Below, piece after piece: positions 16,411 through 24,372 of a DNA stretch of 64,000 nucleotides. A model generated the notes under the pieces. It had not been told where the DNA came from. It did no database searches and saw only the letters and a list, made by a program, of their open reading frames with translations. A program made the position numbers and the translations under genes. This DNA comes from Patescibacteria group bacterium. GTDB taxonomy: Bacteria > Patescibacteriota > Microgenomatia > UBA1406 > GWC2-37-13. Numbering within the stretch: the stretch's first letter is position 1; the number at the start of each line of letters is the position of its first letter. The stretch is taken from contig JAOAFZ010000005.1 in the NCBI GenBank assembly GCA_026415975.1, positions 55,285 through 119,284 of the forward strand. Reading direction: 5' to 3'.

Positions 16411-16857
16411 TTACATTTGTACCGGAGTTATCTTCGTTTCACGAATATATGCGGGGATAACAAATTCTATGCAGGAGTAGCCCTTGTTATGCTGTAGGGG
16501 GAGATCATAGTAGCTTTGAGTGGTATTGCGGCGGAATTCTTCCAGTGTAGTCGAGAAAGTGGTGCATAGCTGATAATTCGCTTCGCCGGAAACCTGATAT
16601 ACATACTGCTCTCCGCTTACCGGATCGATGGTGTTTAAGACGTTCGTCTCGAGCTCGTTGAGGTTTGCCGGGAGGCGGTTCCGGTTCTGGTAAAATGAGT
16701 TAATCCGATTCGAGATTTGCTGGAAGTCGTTATAACGTGACTCATCGTAGCGGATCGCGCTCTGATCGAGGGGTGATCCGATCACTGTAAAGCCCGCGAT
16801 AAGTGCGGCAAGTACCAGCACTCCTATTCCCAGAATACCGATCATTTCTCTACGCAT
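16411..16857 (-). CDS. Conserved membrane-anchored protein, partner of the DUF5671 protein
   Basis: A 148-aa protein with one N-terminal transmembrane helix (about 5-27). An extracellular domain follows with a helix (YNDFQQISNRINSFYQNR), a DIY-like turn (LPANLNELE) and DPVSGEQYVYQ. This layout resembles the globular part of type II secretion pseudopilins, which also have a long helix followed by an LP and DP-x-G-x-Y segment, but no prepilin cleavage site is present. Its start overlaps the DUF5671 gene by 8 bp, so the two proteins are made together. Function unknown. Confidence 0.7.
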   Translation of the reverse strand: MRREMIGILGIGVLVLAALIAGFTVIGSPLDQSAIRYDESRYNDFQQISNRINSFYQNRNRLPANLNELETNVLNTIDPVSGEQYVYQVSGEANYQLCTTFSTTLEEFRRNTTQSYYDLPLQHNKGYSCIEFVIPAYIRETKITPVQM

Positions 16858-17530
16858 AGGCCCGGTCCTCCTTTACCTGTTGTAAATAGTAGGCAAATAC
16901 CGCACCGCTGACACTGGTTGTTACCAGAAAATGCAGGAAGAAGTTCAGCGTAACGTTTCCGTTGAGGAAGGTGTAAATCATCGACACAATATTACCGGTT
17001 ACGATCAGAAAAGCCACCACGAGAGTAAGATAGATCAAAAACTTTCGGGCAGGAATAGCACGGATAAGCGGGTTTTTTGCGGTTCTTCCCGATATACGCA
17101 AGAAAAAAAATGAAAATAGCGGGTAGGATACGATAAGCGCTGCCATGTAGCCCCTCAGCATTCCCAGCTGAGCATTAGTGGGATCGCGGTACGGATTATC
17201 GGGAACGCCCGGGATCCAGCGATCTACAAAAAGATGCAATACCAGCGCAAATGCCGTCGCCAGCACGTACAGGCTGATAAACATAAGAACATGTTCAAAC
17301 GCGTCCCACATGGTAGGACTGGAGATGGAGGCCATACCGCCAGGAACAACAGGAGCACCCCGGTAGCCCTCAGGAGGTTTTGGCGGCGGAATCAGCGGAT
17401 TCTTGCGGATTGCCAGATCGATATCACGATCAAGCCAGCCCGCAGAGCGAAGATCGCGCTTCATCTCTGCCTCGGAAACTCCCTTCTGGCGGGCCATGCG
17501 GACGTATGTGTTTAGTTCTGTATATTCCAA
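16850..17530 (-). CDS. DUF5671 membrane protein
   Basis: A 226-aa protein starting at TTG. The N-terminal 40 residues form a short helical module with AGWLDRDIDLAI, the GW motif seen in many CPR membrane proteins. A Pro-rich linker leads to four transmembrane helices (about 75-220) of the DUF5671 type (DAFEHVLMFISLYVLATAF). The function is unknown. TACAAT (17545-17540, minus) lies 9 nt before the TTG, so TTG is probably used with a near-leaderless mRNA. The next gene downstream overlaps by 8 bp. The plus-strand transglutaminase gene is divergent, with its own -10 box 20 bp away. Confidence 0.8.
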   Translation of the reverse strand: MEYTELNTYVRMARQKGVSEAEMKRDLRSAGWLDRDIDLAIRKNPLIPPPKPPEGYRGAPVVPGGMASISSPTMWDAFEHVLMFISLYVLATAFALVLHLFVDRWIPGVPDNPYRDPTNAQLGMLRGYMAALIVSYPLFSFFFLRISGRTAKNPLIRAIPARKFLIYLTLVVAFLIVTGNIVSMIYTFLNGNVTLNFFLHFLVTTSVSGAVFAYYLQQVKEDRAYA

Positions 17531-17576
17531 TCTACCGTTATTGTACTACAGTACCCAATCGAGGTATACTGGAAAA

Positions 17577-18689
17577 ATGCCACCCCGTAACCGATCGAAA
17601 CGGTCTCCCGCACATGCTACGAAGCGATCCCGCGACGAACCAAAGATTGCCAGCCAGCAGATGCGCCACAAGGCAGGTAGCCGGTCTGTGCGCCTCATGC
17701 TAGCAGGACTTGCCGCGATACTGGTAATGGGTGGTTTTATTGCTTACCGACTCTTGCTTGCTTCACCTGTTTATGCACACCTGCGCTGGAACGTCCGCGA
17801 ATGGGTCGGTCCGGATTCGCTTGCCAGTGCCCTTTTACCAATGCCGGCTATGCCAGAGGCGGATATACGCAAATACCGCCTCAATCGGCTCACCGAATAT
17901 GAAGGGCTTGCGGGGTATTCCGAGACTGCCCGGTATATAGAAGAAGCCGAATTCGTTAAGGAGCTTGGGCCCGGACAGATTTCCCGATACCAGTCCTACG
18001 TGACCCCGGATGCAGCCCCGGTGATCGAACTCGCGCTCGGGAAAACTCCGGAACAACTCTACGCAGAGGCATTGCGTTGGGTATGGGTAGAGGATGCGTA
18101 CCTGCACGGAGCTCCGGAAGTCTGGCTGTATCCCGCTAACTTACTGCTCGACTCCCCGAATCTGCCGCGCAATCCGCGTCCGGGTCTGATAGTAAGCGAC
18201 TGCGAATCACAGGCGTACACACTCGTTTCTCTATTACGGGCCAATGGGATGCCGGCGGAGCAAGTACGGGTTGTCCTGGGCATGGTCAGTTTCTCCGGAG
18301 TTTCCGGCGGGCACGCCTGGGTTGAGCTATACGACTTCGACCGAAAGGAGTGGTTCGCGCTGGAGGCGACATCGGGAAGCTACTACAACTCCGCCACCGG
18401 ACAGCTTGCAGAAAGCGAAGGATTGCCCTTCGATTACTATCGCAAATACAAATACCCCTCCGTGCAGGTATGGAACTACTTTAACGACGTGTATTTCTGG
18501 GACAATAAAAACCGGGAGGGAACCATTCCGGAAAACTGGCTGGTCGGCGATGACCCTGCCAAACAACCGCCGGCGGCAAGCAATACCTACGAAGTATCCC
18601 CCGAATTTCGCAGGCTCCGCAATAAAAAAGAGCGCATCGAGCCGGTCCGGAATATAACGCCGGTGCGTTTCCCGCCACCCCGGAGCTAA
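17577..18689 (+). CDS. Membrane-anchored transglutaminase-like protein
   Basis: Starting at ATG 17577 the product has 370 aa. A basic cytoplasmic segment (about 1-38), one transmembrane helix (39-62) and an extracellular transglutaminase-like domain follow. Catalytic candidates are Cys209 in VSDCESQAYTL and His246 in SGGHAWVEL. The third position, usually Asp, appears to be Glu263 in FALEATSG. Such proteins are usually proteases or amide-modifying enzymes on the outer surface. The C-terminal 70 residues are polar without a clear fold. TATACT (17565-17570) lies 6 nt before the ATG, so the longer frame opening at 17403 is rejected. The Asp-to-Glu change may alter activity. Confidence 0.8.
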   Translation: MPPRNRSKRSPAHATKRSRDEPKIASQQMRHKAGSRSVRLMLAGLAAILVMGGFIAYRLLLASPVYAHLRWNVREWVGPDSLASALLPMPAMPEADIRKYRLNRLTEYEGLAGYSETARYIEEAEFVKELGPGQISRYQSYVTPDAAPVIELALGKTPEQLYAEALRWVWVEDAYLHGAPEVWLYPANLLLDSPNLPRNPRPGLIVSDCESQAYTLVSLLRANGMPAEQVRVVLGMVSFSGVSGGHAWVELYDFDRKEWFALEATSGSYYNSATGQLAESEGLPFDYYRKYKYPSVQVWNYFNDVYFWDNKNREGTIPENWLVGDDPAKQPPAASNTYEVSPEFRRLRNKKERIEPVRNITPVRFPPPRS

Positions 18690-18787
18690 TTGCTTCAGGC
18701 CGGTCCGTTCTTTGTGGATACAGGATGGTTAGCTCTATTATAGCCGCCTTGCACCTTCCCGTCCGGGTCTGGTACTATACAGAACCT

Positions 18788-19414
18788 ATGAAACAAACGG
18801 TGTCCCGCACCATTCTGGGACAAACGCTTACCATTTCATATTTCCGGGCTTTGTTCTGGGAGCAGAACCGGACGCTTGTAATTGCCGATCCACATCTGGG
18901 TCAGCCCTCCCGTAGAATAAGTCCGGAAGAGGAACTGCTCCGGTTATCCGATGCCATGGAGTTTTTTTCACCGCAACGGCTCATCGTGCTCGGCGATTTG
19001 CTGGCTGATTCCTCGATCGCGTTCCGCGCCAGCTTTCGCACCTGGAGAGAGCAATTTCGTGCGGTGGAGTTGTTTCTGGTAAAGGGGAGCCGGGACATTC
19101 TCTCCGACCGGGCATACCGGGATCTTCGCGTGGAACCGCTTAACAAAGCTCTGTACGAAGGCCCGTTTGTGTTTTCTCACCGGCCAATGGAGCGACCGGT
19201 ACCCAACCGGATAGTGATATGTGGCCAGGTGCATCCTGCCGTTGCGCTGTACGATCCACAGCGGATGCCGGTGCGGTACCCGTGTTTTTATTTCGGCGCC
19301 GCCCATATCGTGTTACCGGCTTTTTCCGAGGCGGTTCGGCTTACCGAAATAGATCCGGCAGAACAGGACGCGCTTTATATTGTTACCGAACGCGGGTTAC
19401 AGAAAGTGGATTAA
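18788..19414 (+). CDS. PdeM-like calcineurin-type metallophosphoesterase, divergent active site
   Basis: A 208-aa protein of the ligase-associated DNA-damage endonuclease PdeM type. The first motif is intact (ADPHLGQ, Asp34 and His36) and so is GDLLAD (Asp70). The third motif, normally GNHD, reads GSRD (100-103), so the metal-binding Asn and catalytic His are missing. FSHRP (129-133) and GQVHP (146-150) stand in for the last His motifs. Activity may be weak or lost. No DNA ligase or helicase of the usual PdeM neighbourhood is adjacent. TATACA (18776-18781) lies 6 nt before ATG 18788, so the upstream ATG at 18725 is rejected. Confidence 0.75.
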   Translation: MKQTVSRTILGQTLTISYFRALFWEQNRTLVIADPHLGQPSRRISPEEELLRLSDAMEFFSPQRLIVLGDLLADSSIAFRASFRTWREQFRAVELFLVKGSRDILSDRAYRDLRVEPLNKALYEGPFVFSHRPMERPVPNRIVICGQVHPAVALYDPQRMPVRYPCFYFGAAHIVLPAFSEAVRLTEIDPAEQDALYIVTERGLQKVD

Positions 19415-19416
19415 TA

Positions 19417-20484
19417 TTAGCGTGGTGCAACAAGAGATAGTGGAGTATCAAAGTCGAGGAGGTTGGCAACCATTGCCATCTGGTGCGATGTTCGCACGCC
19501 GAGCTCAACCTGTTCGTCTGTAGATATCTGTGTCAGATTGCTGGCGCTTGCCTGAATTCGTAGAATGTACTTCGTTTCTGGGTCAACGAAAATCCGCCCA
19601 CTTACAGTGGCATTTGCCAGAATCTTCCGAGCATCTTTGATGGTAAATGCGGCGGTATTCGGATCGCGTTCCAGCGCTGCCAGGTACTCGGCAATCGAGA
19701 GCCCGAAGGTGTACTGCTGTACCTGTTTGCCATCCAGCTGTGTATCTGGTTCCCGCACCACGCTTCGCTCGTCGATACCCCTCAGCAGGGCTTTGCTTCG
19801 GGTAAAAAGGGTATCAAGGAGAAAGTATGCATACGCTGTTGCATCAATAGGCTGATTTTCGTGGAGTTTGTTATAGTCCGAGCGGTTGCGTCGCACCCAA
19901 TCATCTGTATCTAATTTAATAAACAACTCATTATCTACCAGTATCTGTCCGAAAAACGCAGTTTTGGAGGGATCATCTTTCTGGGTTATTCGTAGTTCAG
20001 TTTGAATGGTTGTACCATCTGATGCACCAAACAGGTATCCCTCTGCACGGGACTCAAGTTTCTGTTCCGAACCGTCGTCACGGGTATATGTTGTTATAAC
20101 ATCCGAGATAAATCCAGCCCGCATGGTCTGCGCATTCGTAGTTTTTTCATAGGCTTCCTGTAGATCAGGGTAGGGAAACTGCGGCACGCGCATCGTCGGA
20201 GTAGGAGTTGCGGTAGGGGAAGGAATAATCGTGGGAGTGACAGTCGGGGTGAGCGCCAGTTCTGCCATATACCGCTCCCTGGCCTGGCGGTTGTATGCAA
20301 AGATGAATGCACCGGCAGCCACCAGCAGAAGGAGGATCACCACAAGCCAGTCTATCTTTTTTCGCGGCCTGTAGTGATGCCGGTGATGTTCTTCTAGCGA
20401 TTCCACAACCGGAACATCGGCCCGGCCGTGCTTCTGTTGTTCCAGATATGGATAAAACCCGTCCTGTTCATGGCGATTCTCCAT
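19417..20484 (-). CDS. Membrane-anchored protein with Thr-Pro spacer and lipoprotein-carrier-like domain
   Basis: A 355-aa protein. A His/Arg-rich cytoplasmic N-terminus leads to one transmembrane helix (about 46-64) and a Thr-Pro spacer (about 79-98, [17 protein letters not shown]). A beta-rich extracellular domain follows (about 105-355). Its alternating strands (TELRITQ, FGQILVDNELFIKLD, YTFGLSIAEYLA, GRIFVDPETKYILRIQ) are like the half-barrel of LolA/LppX-type proteins, but there is no firm family match. TATAAT (20496-20491, minus) lies 6 nt before the ATG. It is convergent with the phosphoesterase gene, 2 bp apart. Confidence 0.7.
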   Translation of the reverse strand: MENRHEQDGFYPYLEQQKHGRADVPVVESLEEHHRHHYRPRKKIDWLVVILLLLVAAGAFIFAYNRQARERYMAELALTPTVTPTIIPSPTATPTPTMRVPQFPYPDLQEAYEKTTNAQTMRAGFISDVITTYTRDDGSEQKLESRAEGYLFGASDGTTIQTELRITQKDDPSKTAFFGQILVDNELFIKLDTDDWVRRNRSDYNKLHENQPIDATAYAYFLLDTLFTRSKALLRGIDERSVVREPDTQLDGKQVQQYTFGLSIAEYLAALERDPNTAAFTIKDARKILANATVSGRIFVDPETKYILRIQASASNLTQISTDEQVELGVRTSHQMAMVANLLDFDTPLSLVAPR

Positions 20485-20556
20485 GGCGTAATTATAGCAC
20501 CGGCGATTAGTCTCATTTCCTCTTGCGCTGGTACGTTATTGGGATACAATAGACGT

Positions 20557-21006
20557 ATGAGCCTAAAAACCGGAGCAGATAACCCACTTTCGAGACTTGA
20601 GTCCCTGTTCGAGGAATATCTGGTCACGAAAGCTCCCTATTCCATTCCTGAATCGGGCCGCGATGGGATAGTGAAATTTATGCCCTGGATAGTTCTGATC
20701 GCCGCCATTGTCTATGCTCAGCTTGCTCTTGGTCCGCTCGGGCTTAACATATTTCTGCCGTATGTTCTTGGTACCCGGGGTATTTCAGGGCTGATTGCGG
20801 CCATTTTGCACGGTATTGCTGCCGTAATGCTGGCGCTTTCCGTAAAGGGGCTCTTTGCGCAGTCGCAGGAGGCCTGGCGAAAAGTATTCTACGCAGAACT
20901 GATTATCCTTGTTGCAGGATTATTCGAAAGCACTGTGGTGTTCGTCTTTGTCTCCTGTCTGATAACATTTTACATTCTCTTCCAGATTAAACGGGCGTAT
21001 AAATAA
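20557..21006 (+). CDS. Small multi-pass membrane protein
   Basis: Starting at ATG 20557 the product has 149 aa, with a 35-residue amphipathic N-terminus and four hydrophobic helices (about 42-60, 65-75, 78-95, 112-145). The C-terminus is basic (KRAYK). The sequence IPYV-free profile does not match a family I can name. TACAAT (20545-20550) lies 6 nt before the ATG, so the in-frame upstream start at 20428 is rejected. It is divergent from the Thr-Pro spacer protein. Confidence 0.65.
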   Translation: MSLKTGADNPLSRLESLFEEYLVTKAPYSIPESGRDGIVKFMPWIVLIAAIVYAQLALGPLGLNIFLPYVLGTRGISGLIAAILHGIAAVMLALSVKGLFAQSQEAWRKVFYAELIILVAGLFESTVVFVFVSCLITFYILFQIKRAYK

Positions 21007-21071
21007 AGCTAGGTACAGAACCGGGGTACCTTTGCCCTCGTCCGGGCTCATCGCTCGATAAGAAAGCAGGT

Positions 21072-21518
21072 TTATGATGTTATTGTCGGCAGCCAGTCCC
21101 GCAACTCACGCAGCCGCTGTTCTTTATTAAAGAAAAACCCTTCGATCTTGAGCGGCTCCCCAATAAGTGTTCCACCCAGCTCCTGTACAAAGCCCTTTAG
21201 ATGGTTGACACTGTCGCAGACAAGCGCATACGATTCATCGCCCAAGCCGAATACTGCAAACTTGCGGTTAAATGTCTGTCCCTTCAAGCGTTCCATCATA
21301 CCGTAATACCATTCGTGCGGCATGCCCTGTTTTCCGAAAACCTTCCAGGAGGGAGAGCCCATGATAATCAGTTCGTGATCGATAATATCCTGCCCCTGAA
21401 CTGAATCTACTCGGAGCATCGTTACCGTGTGTCCGCTCTCTGTAAGCATATCCCGTGCCGCTTCCGCGACCATGAGTGTACCGGATGAGTAAGTTCCGTA
21501 GATGATCAGGATCTTCAT
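21072..21518 (-). CDS. Flavodoxin
   Basis: A 148-aa flavodoxin. The FMN phosphate loop is YGTYSSGT (8-15), followed by IIMGSPSWKV and FAVFGLGDESYALVCDS, which hold the isoalloxazine ring in short-chain flavodoxins. It shuttles electrons between reductases and metabolic enzymes in the cytoplasm. A longer frame opens at 21611 but its first 31 residues do not resemble the family; ATG 21518-21516 gives the canonical N-terminus (MKILIIYGTYSS). A minus-strand TATACT box (21537-21532) lies 13 nt upstream. The PyrK-like reductase at the window start could be one partner, but that is only inference. Confidence 0.9.
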   Translation of the reverse strand: MKILIIYGTYSSGTLMVAEAARDMLTESGHTVTMLRVDSVQGQDIIDHELIIMGSPSWKVFGKQGMPHEWYYGMMERLKGQTFNRKFAVFGLGDESYALVCDSVNHLKGFVQELGGTLIGEPLKIEGFFFNKEQRLRELRDWLPTITS

Positions 21519-21650
21519 AAGGTTTAAGGATAGTATAGCGCACCTGAAACGGGATTGTACCGCTTTTTCAGGGAAGTGGGGTGAAAAATTCTTCGGAGGT
21601 AATATCTTCAAGCCATTTCCGGAAGATAGCCCCGTTTACGTTCAAGAGGT

Positions 21651-22100
21651 TCAAGAGGTATAAGAATCAAGATCCCGAAGAATCTCGTCTGCGTGGAGTT
21701 CCGGTTTCACTTTTAAATACTCCTTTACGATCTGCCCTTCCGGATTTATCAGGTACGTCTTGCGAAGTATCCCCGGGCGGCCCATAAACCCCCGCTCAGT
21801 CCAGGCACCATAAGCTTTTATTGTTTCTGCGGTTTCGTCGGAGAGCAGCGGGAAGTTCAACTGAAACTTGTCGGCAAACTTCTTATGGGATGCAATAGAG
21901 TCTTTAGATACTCCCAGAACCTGCACTCCACGTTTCGCAAAAGCAGAAAAACCGTCCCGGAATCTACAGGCCTCTACGGTGCATCCGGGCGTATCATCTT
22001 TCGGATAAAAATAGAGAACTACCCACCTGCCCCGGTAATCGGCAAGCGAGTGACTGGTGTTATCCTGGTCGGGTAGGGTAAAGTTGGGAGCTGGTTTCAT
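21651..22100 (-). CDS. bcp: Bcp-type thioredoxin-dependent peroxiredoxin
   Basis: A 149-aa peroxiredoxin of the BCP/PrxQ class. The peroxidatic Cys is in DTPGCTVEACRF, with the second Cys five residues later, which is the intramolecular disulfide arrangement of this class. Upstream YFYPKDD and downstream GVSKDS, FPLLSDE and RKTYLINPEG complete the thioredoxin fold. It reduces hydrogen peroxide and organic hydroperoxides. TAGAAT (22112-22107, minus) lies 6 nt before the ATG. It runs in the same direction as flavodoxin, 132 bp upstream of it, but each has its own promoter. Confidence 0.93.
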   Translation of the reverse strand: MKPAPNFTLPDQDNTSHSLADYRGRWVVLYFYPKDDTPGCTVEACRFRDGFSAFAKRGVQVLGVSKDSIASHKKFADKFQLNFPLLSDETAETIKAYGAWTERGFMGRPGILRKTYLINPEGQIVKEYLKVKPELHADEILRDLDSYTS

Positions 22101-22222
22101 AGTGTCATTCTACCAGAGCCGCATTTAAGTTTCCCCAGAAACCGGTAGTGGACTTAAAAATTCGTCAACGGTTAGCCGGTTAGCTTTATTGTGTTCAACT
22201 ACGAAGTCAATATGCTCCATAC

Positions 22223-22254
22223 TTGCATTGCGCCCGCATATGCGCCGGATGCAA
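22223..22254. repeat. Inverted repeat in the bcp-marR intergenic region
   Basis: TTGCAT and ATGCAA flank a 20-bp centre that is itself partly symmetric (GCGC...GCATATGCGC). The 266-bp space between bcp and the MarR gene holds this repeat, the MarR-type operator and nothing I can support as a gene. It may be a regulator site or a hairpin; there is no U-run for a terminator. Confidence 0.45.
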
Positions 22255-22347
22255 TATGAATAAATTATGAAAAGAAGAGTAATCCTTGTGATTTGCTACG
22301 GTGAAGAAATACCGGTTCATTCAGGTATATAGTTGATGAATAAACAG

Positions 22348-22359
22348 TTGATATATCAA
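22348..22359. promoter_or_regulatory. Probable MarR operator
   Basis: TTGATATATCAA is a perfect 12-bp palindrome lying 12 bp before the TACACT -10 box (22371-22376) of the MarR gene. A wider inverted repeat (ATATAGTT near 22327-22334 and AACTATAT near 22359-22366) surrounds it. MarR proteins bind palindromes of this size at their own promoters, so autorepression of the efflux operon is likely. Confidence 0.6.
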
Positions 22360-22384
22360 ACTATATATGCTACACTACTCTTCC

Positions 22385-22864
22385 GTGAACAGTCCATATC
22401 GTAGCTCGCAAAATCTACGCATTGCCTCGTATCTGCACCGGCTCGGTTCCATGCTGGAGCGGGGCGCTGATCATCTTTTACAAAAAGAAATGAGAATGAG
22501 CTTTATGCAGGTTATGATTCTTCTCAGTGTACAGCGATGCGCGGCAACACAGCAACAAGAAATAGTCCGGATACTTGGACTGACACCGGGAGCGGTAAGC
22601 CGGCATCTGGATGTGCTGGTCTCGGAAGGCTCTGCAACGAGGGTTATTAACCCTAAAAACCGGCGTCAGCATCTGATTTCTGTAACCGCGAAGGGGGCAG
22701 AGAAGATAGAAAATGCCTTTGTTATTCTTGAACGGTCTCTTTCCACGATCCTAGGGGTCCTTTCAAGAGCAGAAAAGAAAGCTCTGGAGGACTCGTTACT
22801 CAAGATCGTGCGCATAATGGAACAGAAAGAAAACGGATGTACATCACAAGCTGATACAGACTAA
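22385..22864 (+). CDS. MarR-family transcriptional regulator
   Basis: A 159-aa winged helix-turn-helix protein if GTG 22385 is the start; an ATG at 22367 would add 6 residues. GTG is preferred because TACACT (22371-22376) lies 8 nt before it and over the ATG start. The DNA-binding part reads QQEIVRILGLTPGAVSRHLDVLVSEG (recognition helix), followed by the wing INPKNRRQHLISVT. Flanking helices form the dimer interface. The gene is followed at 45 bp by an HlyD adaptor and an RND pump, the usual targets of such regulators, so it likely senses a toxic compound and controls the operon and itself. Confidence 0.85.
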   Translation: MNSPYRSSQNLRIASYLHRLGSMLERGADHLLQKEMRMSFMQVMILLSVQRCAATQQQEIVRILGLTPGAVSRHLDVLVSEGSATRVINPKNRRQHLISVTAKGAEKIENAFVILERSLSTILGVLSRAEKKALEDSLLKIVRIMEQKENGCTSQADTD

Positions 22865-22909
22865 CCTGAATACACGATTTATACAAATTTCCCATTGTAA
22901 TTCGTACGC

Positions 22910-24361
22910 ATGAATATCAAGCAAATAAAACCGCTATCTGCAGTGCGCTCCGGAGCACGACGGGTTGCGAACGGAGTCAAAACAACCATTCGTCGCTTTC
23001 CGATTGTCAGTCTTGTTATAACACTGGCATTCCTTTTTGCCGCTATAGCTGGGGCAAATTATCTCCGCCGTCCGGAACCCGAGCCCGAAATTGTACGTAG
23101 CACTCCCCGCGAGGTAAGCGTATATACAATCGGCCAGGCACCGAGGATCCGTACCCAAGCAAAGATCGAGAAGTCTGGTGTAATCAGGATCGTTGCCCAA
23201 ACAGGAGGTATAGTGCAGAACATTCGCTTCCGGGAGGGGCAGACAGTCTACAAGGGCGCGACGCTCGCTACCATCTCGACAAATTACTCCGGCGGGCAGG
23301 TTCTGACTGTACAGCGTCAGATCGCCGAAAAACAGTATTTTAATATCCGCGATACCTTTGATGCCCAAAAAGATATTATTGGTAAACAGAGGGCAATAGC
23401 GGAAAATACCGAAGCAAATAACGATAAGTTGCGGGAGATCTCCGAAAAGTCTCTGGAGGAAACCCGAACCCTTCTTGATCTGAATACTACTCTCTTAAAC
23501 ACTATCGACACCGATCTCGCGCAGTTAACGGCTACCAACAGTGCCGGTTCTAACCGGAATGCAATAACCGCGCTACTACAAAGCAAGGCTCAGCTCTTAT
23601 CTGCTACCAATCAGCTAAAAAACACAATACGCACTCTGGAATATACGACTGATCCTGACCAACCACAGTCTAAGCTTTCTGATCTAAGCCGAGAACTGAC
23701 GCTCCGTCAGCTAGAGGTTCAGGAGAAAGCTCTGGAACTCAATAAGGAAGTCTCACACCTTCAGTATAGTGCAGCGCTTATTAACGAATCCCTGGCCTAT
23801 CCTTCTGCACCCTGCGCGGGAGTTATCGAGCGGGTTCATGTACGGTTTGGTCAATCGGTGCAGCCGGGGACGGTACTGTTTACTTTAAGCACGAACGAAA
23901 AGAGTGCGCTTGCAGTGGCACTGGTTTCGCAGGATGTCGCCGCAAACGTATCCCGTATCGAACCGACACTAATTACGATACGGGGGAAAACACTCTCCGT
24001 ACTTCCGTCCTACGTTTCGGGTGAAGCCGTTGATGGCGCACTTTATGCAGTGTACTTCTCACTGCCCGGAGAGTTTATCTCGGAATACGGAAATGACAGT
24101 TATATCGAAGCCGAAATCCCCGTAGGGTACGCTAACACTAGTTCTGTCGTGCCACATATTCCGCTTGATGCCGTTCATCAGACTCAGGACGGGGCATATG
24201 TATTTATTCTGGAAGATGGTGTTGCAAAGGTGCGCAAGCTCCAACTTGGTGCGGTATTTGGACAGTATGTTGAGGTTCTAAACGGGCTACGTAGTAAGGA
24301 CAGGATAATACTGGAACGCAATGTCATCAACGACGAGAAAGTTGTCGCTCGTGACCTGTAA
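22910..24361 (+). CDS. HlyD/RND membrane-fusion (adaptor) protein
   Basis: A 483-aa periplasmic-adaptor-type protein. After a basic N-terminus there is one transmembrane helix (about 32-52). The barrel-sandwich lipoyl half-motifs are GGIVQNIRFREGQTVYKG (about 102-119) and CAGVIERVHVRFGQSVQPG (about 303-321). Between them lies a long coiled-coil hairpin (about 135-295), and a beta-barrel region follows (about 330-480). In other bacteria the hairpin contacts an outer-membrane channel. No TolC-like gene is present and CPR cells are usually thought to lack an outer membrane. TGTAAT (22896-22901) lies 8 nt before the ATG. The pump gene follows after 11 bp. Confidence 0.88.
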   Translation: MNIKQIKPLSAVRSGARRVANGVKTTIRRFPIVSLVITLAFLFAAIAGANYLRRPEPEPEIVRSTPREVSVYTIGQAPRIRTQAKIEKSGVIRIVAQTGGIVQNIRFREGQTVYKGATLATISTNYSGGQVLTVQRQIAEKQYFNIRDTFDAQKDIIGKQRAIAENTEANNDKLREISEKSLEETRTLLDLNTTLLNTIDTDLAQLTATNSAGSNRNAITALLQSKAQLLSATNQLKNTIRTLEYTTDPDQPQSKLSDLSRELTLRQLEVQEKALELNKEVSHLQYSAALINESLAYPSAPCAGVIERVHVRFGQSVQPGTVLFTLSTNEKSALAVALVSQDVAANVSRIEPTLITIRGKTLSVLPSYVSGEAVDGALYAVYFSLPGEFISEYGNDSYIEAEIPVGYANTSSVVPHIPLDAVHQTQDGAYVFILEDGVAKVRKLQLGAVFGQYVEVLNGLRSKDRIILERNVINDEKVVARDL

Positions 24362-24372
24362 TTTATTTTCCT

